Shown: positions 11,736-23,470, counted from the first letter of the stretch. The stretch is 64,000 nucleotides of DNA from Pycnopodia helianthoides (GCA_032158295.1 CM063247.1:13064399-13128398), one strand, 5' to 3'. The notes: generated by a model from the sequence alone, not told the origin. Made by a program: numbers and translations.

Positions 11736-12322
11736 TTATTATGATTGAATGGCCTCAAGGCCTTGTAAAATGTCTACTAAAGGGTATGCTGGCTGAAATT
11801 GTTCATGATACTTTTTCATTGGGATGTTGGTTACATGTTTCCCAAAGAATTGCATTAAAATACTTGTGACATCCATGAAATAAATAGGTATAATGTATAG
11901 TGTGACTGGGCATGAAGCAACATGATCAATTGTGCATGTACATGTAGTTCATCAGTATATTTTCATACATGTAATGGACATTAAGTAAATCAAGTAATTT
12001 TACCCCCAAAAATGATGCCGCAATGATAAACTATTATCTACTTTTGACTTTTGGAGAAAAAAAGTTGTATCTAATGTATGTACAAGTTTGTTTGCAACCT
12101 ATCAAGTACATATGTACAATCATGTATCTGATCACTGAGCCAATTTAAACAAGCCTAATTGAAAGCTGGAAATACAATAAACTGTTGCACATTACTACAA
12201 ATTAATGCACAGTGGGGTCAGTGGTTGTGATCTTTGCATGAGGTTTGAATTCAAGTTTTGAACCATTAAAAGGTTAAAACATTAGGCTGCAATCTTGCAA
12301 GCTTAAAGAGGACAGCACTTAC

Positions 12323-12878
12323 CTTCAAGATTTATTTCATCTAGTGATTTCATCAAACTGGCCTACTTTGCCACTGTCAACAGCTAACAAAAGTTTTGCT
12401 ACTTTTGTTAGTTCCACTGTTGGAGCAGACAGGCGGTAGTAGTCTCTATGAACGTTGATACTGTGGCCTAGATGGTCTGCTAGCCAATCCAATTGAGAGT
12501 CCTTGAGGTTGAGTATCTATTGTTGCTGTATATTTCCACATCTTGGTGCTGCGGAGTAGATGTGGTTGCTGTAGATTGGCCTCCTTGTTGAGTTGGCGCA
12601 GACAGTCACAGCCCCGTAGGTTACTTTTATAACCAGGTCTAGAAAAGAAGTATGAGTTTTCTTTGGGTACACCACAAATATCTCGGCACGTTGTCAACTT
12701 ATCAATTGCCTGCTTGCTTTCTGGTGGAATCAGAATGGGAACCTTCCTGCCACGTTTTCCACGTGTATACATCATATCTAAATTTTGCATTAGGTGTAAT
12801 TCAAGTGGCGTCAGATGCTTTTTTATGTCAGAGATACTTGCTGTTTCCCAGTTGGGCCGACTTGTGTATGACTTGAGA
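12323..12878 (-). pseudogene. Tyrosine-recombinase-like exon of the minus-strand gene (frameshifted)
   Basis: A strong acceptor (ttgttttccattcag) opens the exon and a strong donor (cttgaag|gtaagtgc) closes it. The first frame reads KKHLTPLELHLMQNLD, GKRGRKVPILIPPE, FFSRPGYKSNLRGCDCLR and STKMWKYTATI. An indel near 12,515 moves the continuation to LNLKDSQLDWLADHLGHS, INVHRDYYRL and VELTKVAKLLLAVDSGK. A second shift near 12,360 gives SLDEINLE at the donor. The LGH...YY arrangement and the preceding T.TK(L)RKH region resemble the catalytic end of tyrosine recombinases. In this copy the usual R-K-H is W-K-Y, so activity is doubtful. The family assignment is from memory, without a search. Confidence 0.7.
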
Positions 12879-13419
12879 CTGAATGGAAAACAATAAATTA
12901 GTATTGAAATTGTTAAGAGCATAATAAACTGCAGTTTTGCTATGATTCAAAGGTGTCGCTTGAACTCATATCACCATCAGATTATCAGGTAAGACCTTAA
13001 AGAGAAAGTTAACCTCTGATAAAGCACTACAGGGTAATCTGCACTGTTAAAAATGGGCAAGAGAAAGGATACTTCATGACATGAATGATTGATGGGATGT
13101 GCCCAGTACATGATAACTTGTACATTAGTTGCACATTTTGTTTACAACCAATGTACAAACTATCATTGTATAGAATAACTGATGAAATAGAAAAAGGTAT
13201 TTGCTGTTCTCTAAAACAACATAAACACCAAATTTGAGTTAACTTCTACAAGATACAGTTTTGTAGTTTTATTTTAAAAGCTACCTGCCTGCTTGGTTCA
13301 TTTGTATAATAAGGTATTAAAGTATTTCATGTATAAAAATACAACCATCGAAGTCAGTAAGCTTTCAGATTTAAAGTTCTTACCAAATATTTTGATCATT
13401 ATCAAAGCTATATGCATAC

Positions 13420-14490
13420 CTTTAAAGCTGCACTCTTGTCATGCAAATGAACCAAGCAGGCTCTGGATTTATACAAATGCCCTAATTGGTCCTGCAGTTT
13501 GTGTTTTGCTGATATTTTACATGCATGCTCAGAATGACAGTTTTAACAGAATGTTGCCTAGTTTTAAGGCAACTGAAGGTCGCTCAGTTTCATCAGTCTC
13601 ACCTGCTGTCAAGCGAACACCAGTGTCAAACTGCAGGGGCTCAATAAAGTCCTTTACTGGAGGATCTGACTGTGTGATGTTATGTAGACTGATCAGAAGC
13701 CTACCAACCAGTCGCATTTCTTGAGCAATATAATGACGTCGCCGCTATGGGTCCATCCCAAAAGAACGTCGGCCATGTACGTTACCTAGCTGAATTATCA
13801 CCCTTCACAACTTTGGTTATGTTGTCCTGCTTCATTTGCACTAGGACAGTTTTTACCAGTGGTGTCGCTTCTGCGAAGTCGTTCATGAGTAATGAACTTT
13901 CAAGCTTTATATCTCTTACACTTTCTTTGGTATCATCAACTCTATCACGCTGTTTGGCAACACAGAAGTAGGTGATGTGCCTCCGCAAGTCACTTGTTCT
14001 ATAAAAGGCAAGACAATCTGGACAAGGCCCATAGTCTGAACATTCACTTTCTTCATCAGAGGGCCTTCTAACCATTATGAATTCTCCTTGCTTTGAATCC
14101 TTAACCGTTTTGTTATGGTAATAATTTCCACGATTTTGCAGGAGTTCAAAAGCTGTGGCCCTCTCTGTATGCAATTCATTGATGCAATTCTTTTTACTTC
14201 TTCTTTGACTTTGTGAGCTTGTAGCAAGTGCTTGCTAATTCTTGCGTTGAGTTTTGCACACAAAAAAATATGCCTGATGTTTGTTGTAAACTCTTCTATT
14301 TGTACGTTTTTTTTCTTGAGACTGGAGGGAAAAATATTGGCTCATCACTATCAGACCTACCATCGTCAGAGAAACAGAGGGATTCATCACTACCATCAGA
14401 TAACGACTGCGGATTATCATCACCTTGTCCAACAATACAGTTCTCATCAGGAACAGAGGAGCCATCATTACCACCCAGCAAACAAAATAA
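13420..14490 (-). pseudogene. Zinc-finger exon(s) of the same minus-strand gene, frameshifted
   Basis: Read from high to low coordinate, this gives an acidic start (DGSSVPDENCIVGQGDD, then LSDGSDES), then KKRTNRRVYNKHQAYFF, CAKLNARISKHLLQAH (finger-like), KVKEEVKRIASM, TERATAFELLQNRGNYYHN, a second finger-like module CPDCLAFYRTSDLRRHITYFC, VVKGDNSA, and RRRHYIAQEMRLVGRLL ending near SVALKLGNILLKL. The order matches the multicopy family described for the neighbouring exons. Frame breaks occur at T8 (14,307-14,314 on +), A7 (14,262-14,268), near 14,165 and near 13,785, and an in-frame TAG precedes RRRHYIAQ. The lower border is uncertain; a possible donor lies at 13,419. It is either a pseudogene or a real gene with assembly indels. 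Confidence 0.65.
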
Positions 14491-15650
14491 CGTCCCTTCG
14501 ACGTCGCTAGGACGTTATTTGAATGTTGGGAGAACGTTTTTATTTAATGTCATACGGACGGATAAGTGTGGAGTTTTGTCAACGTCTAGATGACGTTGCG
14601 TTATGACGTTTTATAATAACGTTGTGACAACGTAAAAACTGCACTGAAAAGGTAATTTCTTGACGCAATTATATGATTTTTTTTTGAAGTTTTTCGATCA
14701 AGTATTAATTGTTTATATTATATATATAGTTTCATGAATATTAGTAATTGATACAACAATATAATCAATTAATTACTTTCAACAATGTAAACTTACCAGT
14801 AGGCCATTCGTTGCGGTTGCCTGACTTCACTGTACCTGTATACTATACATTGTGCAGCATGTACTATATAAGTGCATACCAACTTCTTGCTTTGGCAATC
14901 ATGGGTGTGTATTTTTACTACAGTTTTTCCACTTTGATAATATTTTTTGAAAGTAAAATTACATGTTTAGTTACTACATTAAGTTTGCTACTAAGTCCCC
15001 TGATAGTTAAGACAAATTCATGAATAAATGAGTACACCTAATTCAAAAATTTGGCAAATTTCTCGAAATTTGTTGTAAATTTGTTACAACTTCTTAGCCC
15101 AATCTACTAATTTGCATATGTGATATTACGTTGTCATAAAGTTCTCAAGTAACCTGACAAAACTACAACATTCAAGCAACGTTGCAAAAAAACGTTAACG
15201 CGACTTTATTTAGAGGTTTTTATGAAACATTGAAATAACGTTGTATTTATGTTTTCAAATAACGTGACAAAACCACAACCTTCAGGTAACATTATGAAAG
15301 AACATTCACCTAACGTTTGTATATGACGTCAAAAACCAACGTTGGAAAACGTCGTATCTGCGTTACCAAGTAACCTGACAGAACAATAACATTCAGAAAA
15401 CGTTGCAAAATAATATTCACAAGACGTTTTTATACGACGGTTAAAATAAACCTTGTTATAACGTTTTATTTAGGTTATTAAGTAACAAGACCAAACCGCA
15501 ACCTTTTTGCAACGTTGCACAATAGTTGTGTTTTAGTTGGGAATTAACATTACCTAAACACAACTTCACAGTAACGTTATGATGACGTTACGTGTTTGCT
15601 GGGCATGTCCAGCAATACAGTTCTCATTAGGAACAGAAGAGCCATCCATA
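14426..15650 (-). repeat. 48-bp coding-like repeat flanking the inserted element
   Basis: Two near-identical 45-48-bp copies lie at 14,426-14,473 and 15,606-15,650, on either side of the 1.1-kb element. On the minus strand they read DGSSVPDENCIVGQ and DGSSVPNENCIAGH. Nucleotide changes are few and mostly conservative at the protein level. This is far too long for a target-site duplication. It is more likely an in-frame repeat of the host exon, with the element inserted between the copies. Confidence 0.6.
14474..15603. mobile_element. CCCAGCAAACA element, AACGTT-rich, 1,130 bp
   Basis: The terminal inverted repeats are CCCAGCAAACA at both ends (14,474 on + and 15,603 on -). The body carries many scattered AACGTT, ACGTT and GACGT words ('aacgttgcaa', 'ataacgttgta', 'aagacgttttta') in both subterminal regions around an AT-rich core. 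There is no transposase frame. Similar CCCAGCAAACA...AACGTT elements are, as I recall, widespread in aquatic animals. I cannot assign a superfamily because no clean target duplication is visible. Confidence 0.7.
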
Positions 15651-15665
15651 CAACATGTACTTAAC

Positions 15666-16020
15666 TGAATCAACAATCAATTCCTGATCAGGTGACATTC
15701 TCTCAAACATCGACATGACAGTCTGACTTACCAACTCTGCTGTATCATCAGTGGCAGGTTGCACAGCCTCTGCATGGGAGGTTTCTAACCTCATATCTTT
15801 AGGGTCGCAGGAGGATGAATTTACTGAGTTTCCTGATGTTTCATTGTACATGCATGTATATGCAGGCACTGTCGCTCTGTCTTTAATTTCTATAGGTCTA
15901 CTTGACCTACATGTACGTGGTAGTGGAATGACAAAAGAGCACTCTGAACTTGCTTGCATCAGATTCTTCTAAACATTCCCTGTCTTCGTTACCAGTCATG
16001 CCAGCCGCCTCAATCATTCC
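15666..16020 (-). CDS. Candidate upstream exon of the minus-strand gene
   Basis: On the minus strand an acceptor (gatttgtgtttcag) opens the segment and a donor (gattca|gttaag) closes it at 15,666. One frame starts MIEAAGMTGNEDRECLEES; another, one base off, carries PIEIKDRATVPAYTCMYNE and ends ELVSQTVMSMFERMSPDQ then ELIVDS at the donor. Joining them needs a frameshift near 15,965, or the second frame starts at its own ATG (15,959). The acidic, polar content suits the N-terminal part of the gene described below it. I do not recognise a domain, and this exon is less certain than the others. Confidence 0.5.
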
Positions 16021-16270
16021 CTGAAACACAAATCACAATATTTCATCAGTTGATGTGTACCCTAGTCATTAGTCATAATGGACTCCAGATCCCCTTTTTA
16101 GTACGATGAACTTGACTTACTAGAATTTTAAAGACTTGAACATGAGCTTCTTGATTCCAAGACTATGGAACAAGTTCAAAATTTGACAAAATATTCAATT
16201 TCCTCTCTTGCAAACCAACTGATACTCCATGCAGCACACTGTGGCTATAATTTTGCTCACAATTCCCTCT

Positions 16271-16980
16271 ATAGACTGTGCAAGTCTCGCGCTCATTCGA
16301 ACTTCCGGGACCATAGTGGTCCCAACCATTATGGAGTTTTACGTGGGCGATATTTTGTTTCGTCAATCATTTAATTTTGGCGTAGGTTATTACTATGAAA
16401 ATTATAGCCTATGTTGTTGGGAATGTAATACTTAGTGATAACAAATATGAAAGTTAGATTAATTCATCAATATAACGAAGAAAACCTGAGAATTAAACTT
16501 GACCTCAGCTTCCTCTGCAAAAAAATATGAATTTTGTGCTCACATCCGATAACAAAACTTATGTAAACGCTTGTTTTGGATGTGCGATGATAATTGCCAG
16601 ATGCTGTAATTGCAATGCGAGGCCTTTTCATTGCAGGCTATGGTTGTTGATGCGTCAGCGTCCTCTATGAACTGCGCCAAGCATTAATTTTACGCCGGTG
16701 TGACCTTCGCGAATCTGCGTAAGGGGTTTCTAAAATGTTAAGAACAAATATGCGTCCTTGTCCCAGAGTTTTAATTATGTTTAAATAATAATTAACACAT
16801 TATTTGTTTATTTATTATTAAAGCTAAAACTAATTTTATAAAAATTGTACTGAGTATTTTTGTTGTTCCGATTTGGTCATTAGATAAAATTTAAAGCACA
16901 GATATGATTTCAGAAAGAAATATGTTCTTCGTTTGACGTTTTTTTCTCGTTCCGATATGCGCGAGATTTGCACAGTCTAT
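16271..16980. mobile_element. Possible DNA element with 22-bp inverted ends
   Basis: The sequence atagactgtgcaagtctcgc (16,271 onward) recurs inverted at 16,959-16,980 with one mismatch in 22. The 710-bp span has no coding capacity and an AT-rich core. Length and ends suit a MITE, but I found no clear target duplication, so this is a candidate only. Confidence 0.4.
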
Positions 16981-18200
16981 TGCTTTCCAACTTGATTCCC
17001 ATACACTGTGTGTGTTCAAGCCTTACAGGGCCCCTCATGAGAAAAGTCCTGATTATGCTCTTGTGTTGCTGACATGTGGCTGACATATTTGCAATGAGGT
17101 TGTTGGGAAAGCTCACCCGAGAACTGACCCAACCAATATCCATCATGACTGAAAACCCACTTGACTGACGGCCTTAACTTGGCCAAAAACCTAAAAAATT
17201 ACCAGTCAAGTTGGATTTCGGTCGAGTTGGTTTTTGGTCAAAGTGCCTATGACTGTGAGTCAGTTTTTGGTTGATTATCAGTAATCAAATGAGATGAAAA
17301 CAACCCATATTAAATGTGTTATTCAGTCACATGTTGGCCATGCTCAATCATTTGAGTTTGACAGCAGCAAAAAAAGGACATTTAGTACAGGTCTTAAGAT
17401 CAGCCAGTGTCACTGATTATACAAACGTGTATTAACTTTACCTTTTTGTTTCATGGGAGTTCCTTTCCAGCAATTCCATTCGTAAAGGATCTCTTCCCCT
17501 GCTACAATGTTTCATAGGGCGAACAGGCAGAGTGTTGGTGTATTATCTATTTGTATCATCTTCATATGGGAATTCCTCAGCACCTTATTGCCATGGTTCA
17601 CAAGCCTCCCTAGAACTAAGCCCTCCTGAGGTATTTTACTTGCATCCACACTTGAAAATAAAGGGAAACAAACTTTACAAATACTGACTGATTATGACTG
17701 CATAGATGATCTTTAAAATGTCCTACAATACGTGTACATATGTTTCCCTTGGCTCAGGAGTAAAGTTTGACTGACCCACAATAGTTAATAGGCCTATTTC
17801 TTTTAGAACACCCCCAAATAGATTCTGCAAACCATGCCAGACTGATTACAAACTTTATGTATACTTAAATCTTTTCGACAACACACACTGCTATTAATGC
17901 CTACATATATCATTGTACATGATGTGGGGCTATTGTTCATGGTACATTACTTGATTTTTGTTAAGCAGCTGACTCCAAACATTCTGTAATGCTTCATACA
18001 CATTAAGCTCAATATGGTCAAATTTTTGTTACTTTTTCCTTCCTAGAAAAACTCATATTTTGTCGCAATGAAAAAACTGGGTTACTGGCTATTTTGTAAC
18101 TTGTGTTTATGTATGTTTATGATACAGAGACAAATGATTGACTAAGGTTCGATGATTATTATAACACTTGTTTATAAGTGACACCTAGTGGAATACAGAT
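16981..18200. other. Non-coding stretch, nothing recognised
   Basis: There are no exon-like frames with support, no RNA gene and no clear element. Short internal similarity exists around 17,160-17,270 ('ggccaaaaacc', 'gtcgagttggtttttggtc'). Confidence 0.4.
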
Positions 18201-18419
18201 CAGGGTTCTCCCTTAACAGTGGTCCGCCGGTCAAATGCCAGTTAAAACACCTTAGGACCAGTCAAAAGTCTCTCCAAGTGGTCAGCTAGCTAGTTCAGTG
18301 TTGAAAAGCATCCCTATTTAATATGAAGTATGGACCACTGAAAAGGCTGAGGGACTAGTGGAATGACGAGTTAACTGGTCCCACTGGCTAGTCACTGAAA
18401 AAGTGAAGGGTAAACCCTG
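18201..18419. mobile_element. CAGGGTT-ended MITE, 219 bp
   Basis: The ends are CAGGGTTCTCCCTTAAC and, inverted, CAGGGTTTACCCTTCAC. A direct CAGAT lies immediately outside on both sides (18,196-18,200 and 18,420-18,424). The interior has short 'ggaccagt/actggtcc' inverted words. It is a small non-autonomous DNA element; the 5-bp duplication does not settle its superfamily. Confidence 0.65.
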
Positions 18420-19581
18420 CAGATGTCTACAAAGTACAAGGTACCATGCTGAGGCCAGATGCTGGCGACTTTAAGTTTACCGTTGCTCATGATATATTTA
18501 GGCAGTCTTTTCATTGTTGTCTTTGCATCAATTGGCAAGCAAAAACAGTAAAACTAACATGTTACCCATCTTGACAATATACCAATCCATTAAATGTTAA
18601 TTTTGCACAGGGACGTCTGTCTATTTCACTTGCATGGAAACGTATTGGAAGTGAGCAACCCCTATATTTCACTTTGCAGCAAATTTGAACCTCGTTTTTC
18701 ACAGAATCTGACAATTGTCAATTTAAACACATTAAAACTTATTCCTAACCTAACCCAAAAATCTGGATAAAAAGCAATCACTGAATCACACTGGTATCAA
18801 CGGGGATAGACAATGAAACTTTGAAATCCTAACACAAACAAAAACATACAAATCAAAAATAACTATTTCACGAAATCTCTTGATTTCTATATGTCAGTAA
18901 AACCAGAAAGGTCTTTTAGCAACATAAGGCTCATTTTTTTGTGAGTGAGTGCCGTTTTCCTCGTCTCTAAAACTTATCCACTGCAATTACGATTCTATGA
19001 AGGTGTTATTTTTGTCATGAGAGAATAAATATAACACTTGTGATCTGTTCAAACAATATCTGGACCGAGTCTCCAAATATTTCAAGGTAAGCAAACCCTT
19101 TTTACGAAAAAGAAGGTATTACTTTCTATTTACGTTATAGGATGTGGAAGCATTTTAAGTGATATCATTTAACATGGAGAATATCACAGGGTGATGGTTG
19201 ATAAAACCTTGTTTGGTGCACAAAGGAGTTGGTACCAGTCAGAGTTATCAACCTGTGTAATATATTAGATAATTACTATCTGTAGAAATGTAAAATGTGA
19301 TATTTTTATAAATTTGTTAGGGTTTTCTGTGAGCTGGTTAAATTGACAAAACCAAAGTGCATCTCAATTTAGGATAGATCAACAATTTTGTCGAAGCCCC
19401 CTTAGTTTTGAAAATTGTTATTTTGTTTTTAAGTATAAGGTTTGGACACATAGTTCCACCAAATAAAGTAGGCCACACTTCTAAAAAGTAGTTAAATAGA
19501 GGTGCAAAGAGGCAGAGAATCTTAAACGGCAAAAGTAAAAAGGCAGGAAACAAGATTTTGAAAAATCACCTGAATGATGCT

Positions 19582-19677
19582 GTCACTTGACTGACACCCC
19601 CTGACTCCTGTCACCTGACTGACACCCCCTGACTCCTGTCACCTGACTGACACCACCTGACTCCTGTCACCTGACTG
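19582..19677 (+). repeat. 28-bp minisatellite, about 3.5 copies
   Basis: The unit 'gtcacctgactgacaccccc' plus 'tgactcct' is 28 bp long. It repeats from 19,582 with single-base variants (cttg/cctg, accccc/accacc). No function is apparent. Confidence 0.85.
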
Positions 19678-21381
19678 ATGCTGATTGGTTCTACTTGAAA
19701 ACCAATCCCTCCAGAAACTTGAAGTAGTTGTACTTGATGTCATGTTCCATATACCAAAAATTAACTGCAAAATAAAAGGTTTTACATTCCATGTAATTCT
19801 TGTATTGTGCTTGCCTGCTGGACTACAGTTCTTTTTGAAAGTTGGAATCAAACTGATTTCTTTTCAAAAGAGGGTCTCTAAGTTTATGTTCAGTTTTGTA
19901 ATGCACTATTTTTTCGATAGATAGAGAATCCATGAAAGCAGGAAAAAATGGTGCAACATTTCAATTTATTTGATACCCTTTCAGGGCAAAATTTGATGTA
20001 TGATGTCATTGGATGTCTTTTGCATTGGTCAAGAGGTTAAATTATACGCCATTTTGAATTAATAGTGGAAATTCAGGAATATACTACAAATTCCCCAAAC
20101 AAAAATACATTTGACATGTGCGTCATGTGCGTTTTGGATGTTAACAACTTTCACACTGGAGGGGTATCATTACATTGTCGGTTTACACAGTTCAACATGC
20201 AGGTTAGAGAGGCTTAAAATGTTTTCACTTTCATATTAAGGACTCTGTCTAATGGAAAATGAGTGCATTACAAAACTAAATTTTGACAAAAGAGCGCCTC
20301 TTTCAACCATGCTTCACACTCTGAACCCTTTGGATAAAAATCATTGGGTGTCCTACAGAGCCAATTTCAGCAAATGTGCCCAGCACATAAGAATTTCAAT
20401 GGAAACTAGAATTTAGTGTTTGTACAAACAAAGACCGAGGTGTTCGGCTATCAATTGGGTCACTTTTACTTTTACCAAGTAAATAAAATGTTGCCACCAT
20501 ATGTGTTCAGAATGTTGAATAGGACATCTACGTATGTAAATTGTAAGTAGTACATGTACATATCTTCCTTTTGATTAGAGTGCTCAATAGTTGTTGTTGA
20601 AAAGTGGATATCTAAAGTTTAGTTTGCTGACCTAATTAATAAAGATTGCGCAAACCAAAATTAATTATTTTATTTCACTGATGTTTAATTTGTAGCCATA
20701 TTTAATAAAGACTGCACAGTTTAAATAATCACTTTAGTTTATTTCCGAAATAATTACTGTACCTTCCTTTTTCTTGTTTACATTTGGTCGCAATCTACTG
20801 TTTTAAATCAATTATGTAAAATGGACAGGCCAATTGGGGATTAATTTGGCATAAGAGACCCGCCTGCACATCTCCCCCTCTCACAACCTCCAAAATATAG
20901 ACCACACACAGTTTGGTCCACCGCAACGAACTTGTCCGTCAGGAATCATCTGCCCGATGAAAAAAACAGCGATGTCCCTCACAGTATGTTGTCGGGGTGG
21001 TTCATGGACAACTGCTGCCCAGAGATGCTGGGGGGGGGGGGTTGGGAGCAGTGACAACGCAGCTCTATAGCCTCTGTCATAAAAAAAGCGGCTGGGTTGG
21101 TGTGGCGTTTTGGACATAGCTCGGCCTACTTTTGCCAAATTTGTCACTATATTTACTTACATGTAGGTTCCCTGCTTTAATTTGAAATACTCGTCTACAT
21201 ACAAAATTCGTCATCCAAACTACTTCAGCAAGGAGCAAAGTTACTAAATTAGTTATTATTCAAAGGCTCTTCCAAGTTTCCCGCCATCTGTTTATGTTTC
21301 GCGCAATTCATGAATGGTCAGGCACGTCAACACATTTAAAAACTTAACATCAATATACATTTATATTTTATTAAATTTTAA
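19678..21381. other. Non-coding stretch, nothing recognised
   Basis: Both strands were read for exons and domains and none was found. A G10 run lies near 21,031-21,041. The proline-rich minus-strand frame at 20,881-21,147 has no recognisable domain or splice support. Confidence 0.4.
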
Positions 21382-21773
21382 AGGAACACTACAGAATTGT
21401 TTATTGCTAACAAAACAGTTGCTGGCAGTGTAAGCACTTTATGTAATCCACCATATACATAAACTGACAAACCTGTAGAAGTTTGAGATCGATCGGCCAT
21501 CTGGGTCACGAGAAAATAGTGAAAAACCGATTACACATTTGCATGAAATCATATAGATTTAACACATGAATAAAATGCTCACTGAGCGATGAACTCTAAT
21601 CGGAAAATTGGTTTATTCATTTCTCATCAAATTCAAATGTGGCATTTCAGACAGAAATATTTCAAGGGATGTTTTCTACTATCATCACCATTAGATCATG
21701 TAAGTTTTATGTAAATCTGTGATCAAAAAGTATATTTTACAAGTTTTTTTCTTACCAATTCTGTAATGTTCCT
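21382..21773 (+). mobile_element. TTAA-flanked non-autonomous DNA element, family B, copy 2
   Basis: This 392-bp element has TTAA at 21,378-21,381 and 21,774-21,777. Its terminal inverted repeats are AGGAACACTACAGAATTG and AGGAACATTACAGAATTGGT. It is the inverted counterpart of 3,104-3,478. It is better preserved at the left end than copy 1, so it gives the family terminus. Confidence 0.85.
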
Positions 21774-22094
21774 TTAAATAGACATGTCACAATTAGAGAT
21801 CGTTTGTTGTAATGTTTGTTGTGTCGTGAAAATAACGACGTGCAACACTGTATAGTGTATTGCTCCATCTCTTTTGAAATTGAAGTCTTTTTAAATGTTG
21901 TAATTTATAAAACAGTAAATGCTTCCATCAGAAAGTTCATTTCAAGACAAAGAAACGAAAATTACTTACCACCATGTCGTATTGGGTAACACATTTTATC
22001 ATTCAGTGATCAAATGCCTTATTAATTCAGCTCAGAAGAACACACTCATTTTTATTGCCTACTTAGTACTTCACTTGTGCCAATGGTTGGGGTT

Positions 22095-23035
22095 GACCTA
22101 CATTGATGCTATGCTCAGTTCTTATGGAGAACATTTAACACACAAAATCCCATTGACATTTTTGTACCAAAACAAGGATCCAAGCTCAGGATCTGTCAGC
22201 CAATCAGATTCTGTTAGGTTGACCTCCATTGATGTGACCTACATTGATGCTATTAGTTCTTATGGAGAACATTTAACACACAAAATCCCATTGACAATTT
22301 TGTGCCAAAACAAGGATCCAAGCTCAGGATCTGGGCCCAATTTCATAGAGCTGCTAAGCACAGCAATTTGCTTAGCATGAAATTTCTTCCTTGATAAAAA
22401 CAGGGTTACCAACCAAATTTCTATGTGTTGCATATTGCCTGTTACTGGTATTCAGCTGTTGTTTGCTTATCCTGAAAATCACGTGGAAATTTGGTTGGTA
22501 ATCCTGTTTTTATCAATGAAGAAATTTCATGCTAAGCAAATTGTTGTGCTTAGCAGCTCTATGAAATTGGGCCCTGTCAGCCAATCAGATTCTGTTAGGT
22601 TGAGCTACATTGATGCTATGCACAGTTTTTATGGAGCACACCAAATCCCATTGACAATTTTGTGCCAAAACAAGGATCCAAGCTCAGGATCTGTCAGCCA
22701 ATCAGATTATGTTAGGTTGACCTACATTGATGCTATGCACAGTTCTTATGGAGAACATTTAACACACCAAATCCCATTGACATTTTTGTGCCAAAACAAG
22801 GATCCAAGCTTAGGTTGACCTACATTGATGCTATGCGCAGTTCTTACGGAGAACATTTAAAACACAAAATCCCATTGACAATTTTGTGCCAAAACAAGGA
22901 TCCACGCTGTTAGGTTGACCTACATTGGTGTGTTGACCTTCATTGATGCTATGCATAGTCCTTGTGGAGAACATTCACATAAAATCCCATTGACAATTTT
23001 GTGGCAAAACAAGGATCCAAGATCAAGTGCTGTTA
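22095..23035 (+). repeat. Tandem repeat of about 100-140 bp, interrupted by a MITE
   Basis: Six or seven units share 'gacctacattgatgctatg', 'agttcttatggagaacattta', 'aaatcccattgacaattttg', 'ccaaaacaaggatccaagct' and 'ctgtcagccaatcagatt'. Unit starts fall near 22,095, 22,236, 22,602, 22,719, 22,817 and 22,917. Long frames pass through several units because the period is sometimes a multiple of three. Codon use and the lack of a domain argue against a gene. Confidence 0.8.
22334..22573. mobile_element. Complete GGCCCAATTTC foldback element, 240 bp, 3-bp duplication
   Basis: Both ends read GGCCCAATTTCATAGAGC inward. The inverted arms are about 85 bp with only a few mismatches and include 'aagcacaacaatttgcttag' and 'accaaccaaattt'. 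The neighbouring tandem units give the empty site, ggatctgtcagcc. Here CTG is found on both sides (22,331-22,333 and 22,574-22,576), so the insertion made a 3-bp duplication. Three-base duplication suggests PIF/Harbinger- or CACTA-type mobilisation, though the site is not the usual TWA. Confidence 0.8.
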
Positions 23036-23310
23036 ACCAATCAGGTCCAGGTATTTTGACCAATCAGGGCTCAGTGGTAGTTTGCTCTGACAACATGAAA
23101 GCCCGCCCTCAAGTGTTCTTTTCCGCTTTGCAAAATATACGTGCAAGTTTTCAAATGTGCAGCAAAGTCTGACATCTCAGAAACTTAAAAAACTGACCAC
23201 TTATGCCATGGATTTATACAAGCTTGTGAAAAAGTCCTCCATGCTAAACTGCTAATTTTGGTACTCTTCAGCTTGCATTTTCTTCCCACCCTTAGCTGGA
23301 GACCACACCA

Positions 23311-23470
23311 CATACACAGCAGTACAAAATACCATGATTCGTAGTTGGTGCTAGATTACAATGGTACAGTTTGTTTATTCTTATAGTTTTATCATCCAAT
23401 CAATAGACAAAGATCTAATTGGATGTTTATGAAATAAATAATGAATGTTTTGCATTCGTGCAATGGAATT
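23311..23470 (+). repeat. Dispersed repeat, partner at 61,856-62,017
   Basis: Shared blocks in the same order and orientation are 'tacacagcagt.caaaa', 'acagttttatc.tccaatca', 'aaataa...atg.atgtttt' and 'ttgtgcaat'. Divergence is high, with small indels. It is probably one family of old dispersed repeats; no coding frame is shared. Confidence 0.5.

Noticed and set aside
20881..21147. Minus-strand frame with proline-rich segment
   Set aside because: Contains a homopolymer-derived proline run; no recognisable domain, acceptor or donor.
22423..22818. 131-codon frame through the tandem repeat (reads repeated YIDAMHS and NKDPS words)
   Set aside because: It spans half a MITE and several tandem units; the same frame is open at 3,872-4,150 only because the MITE is shared. 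No domain, no splice support.
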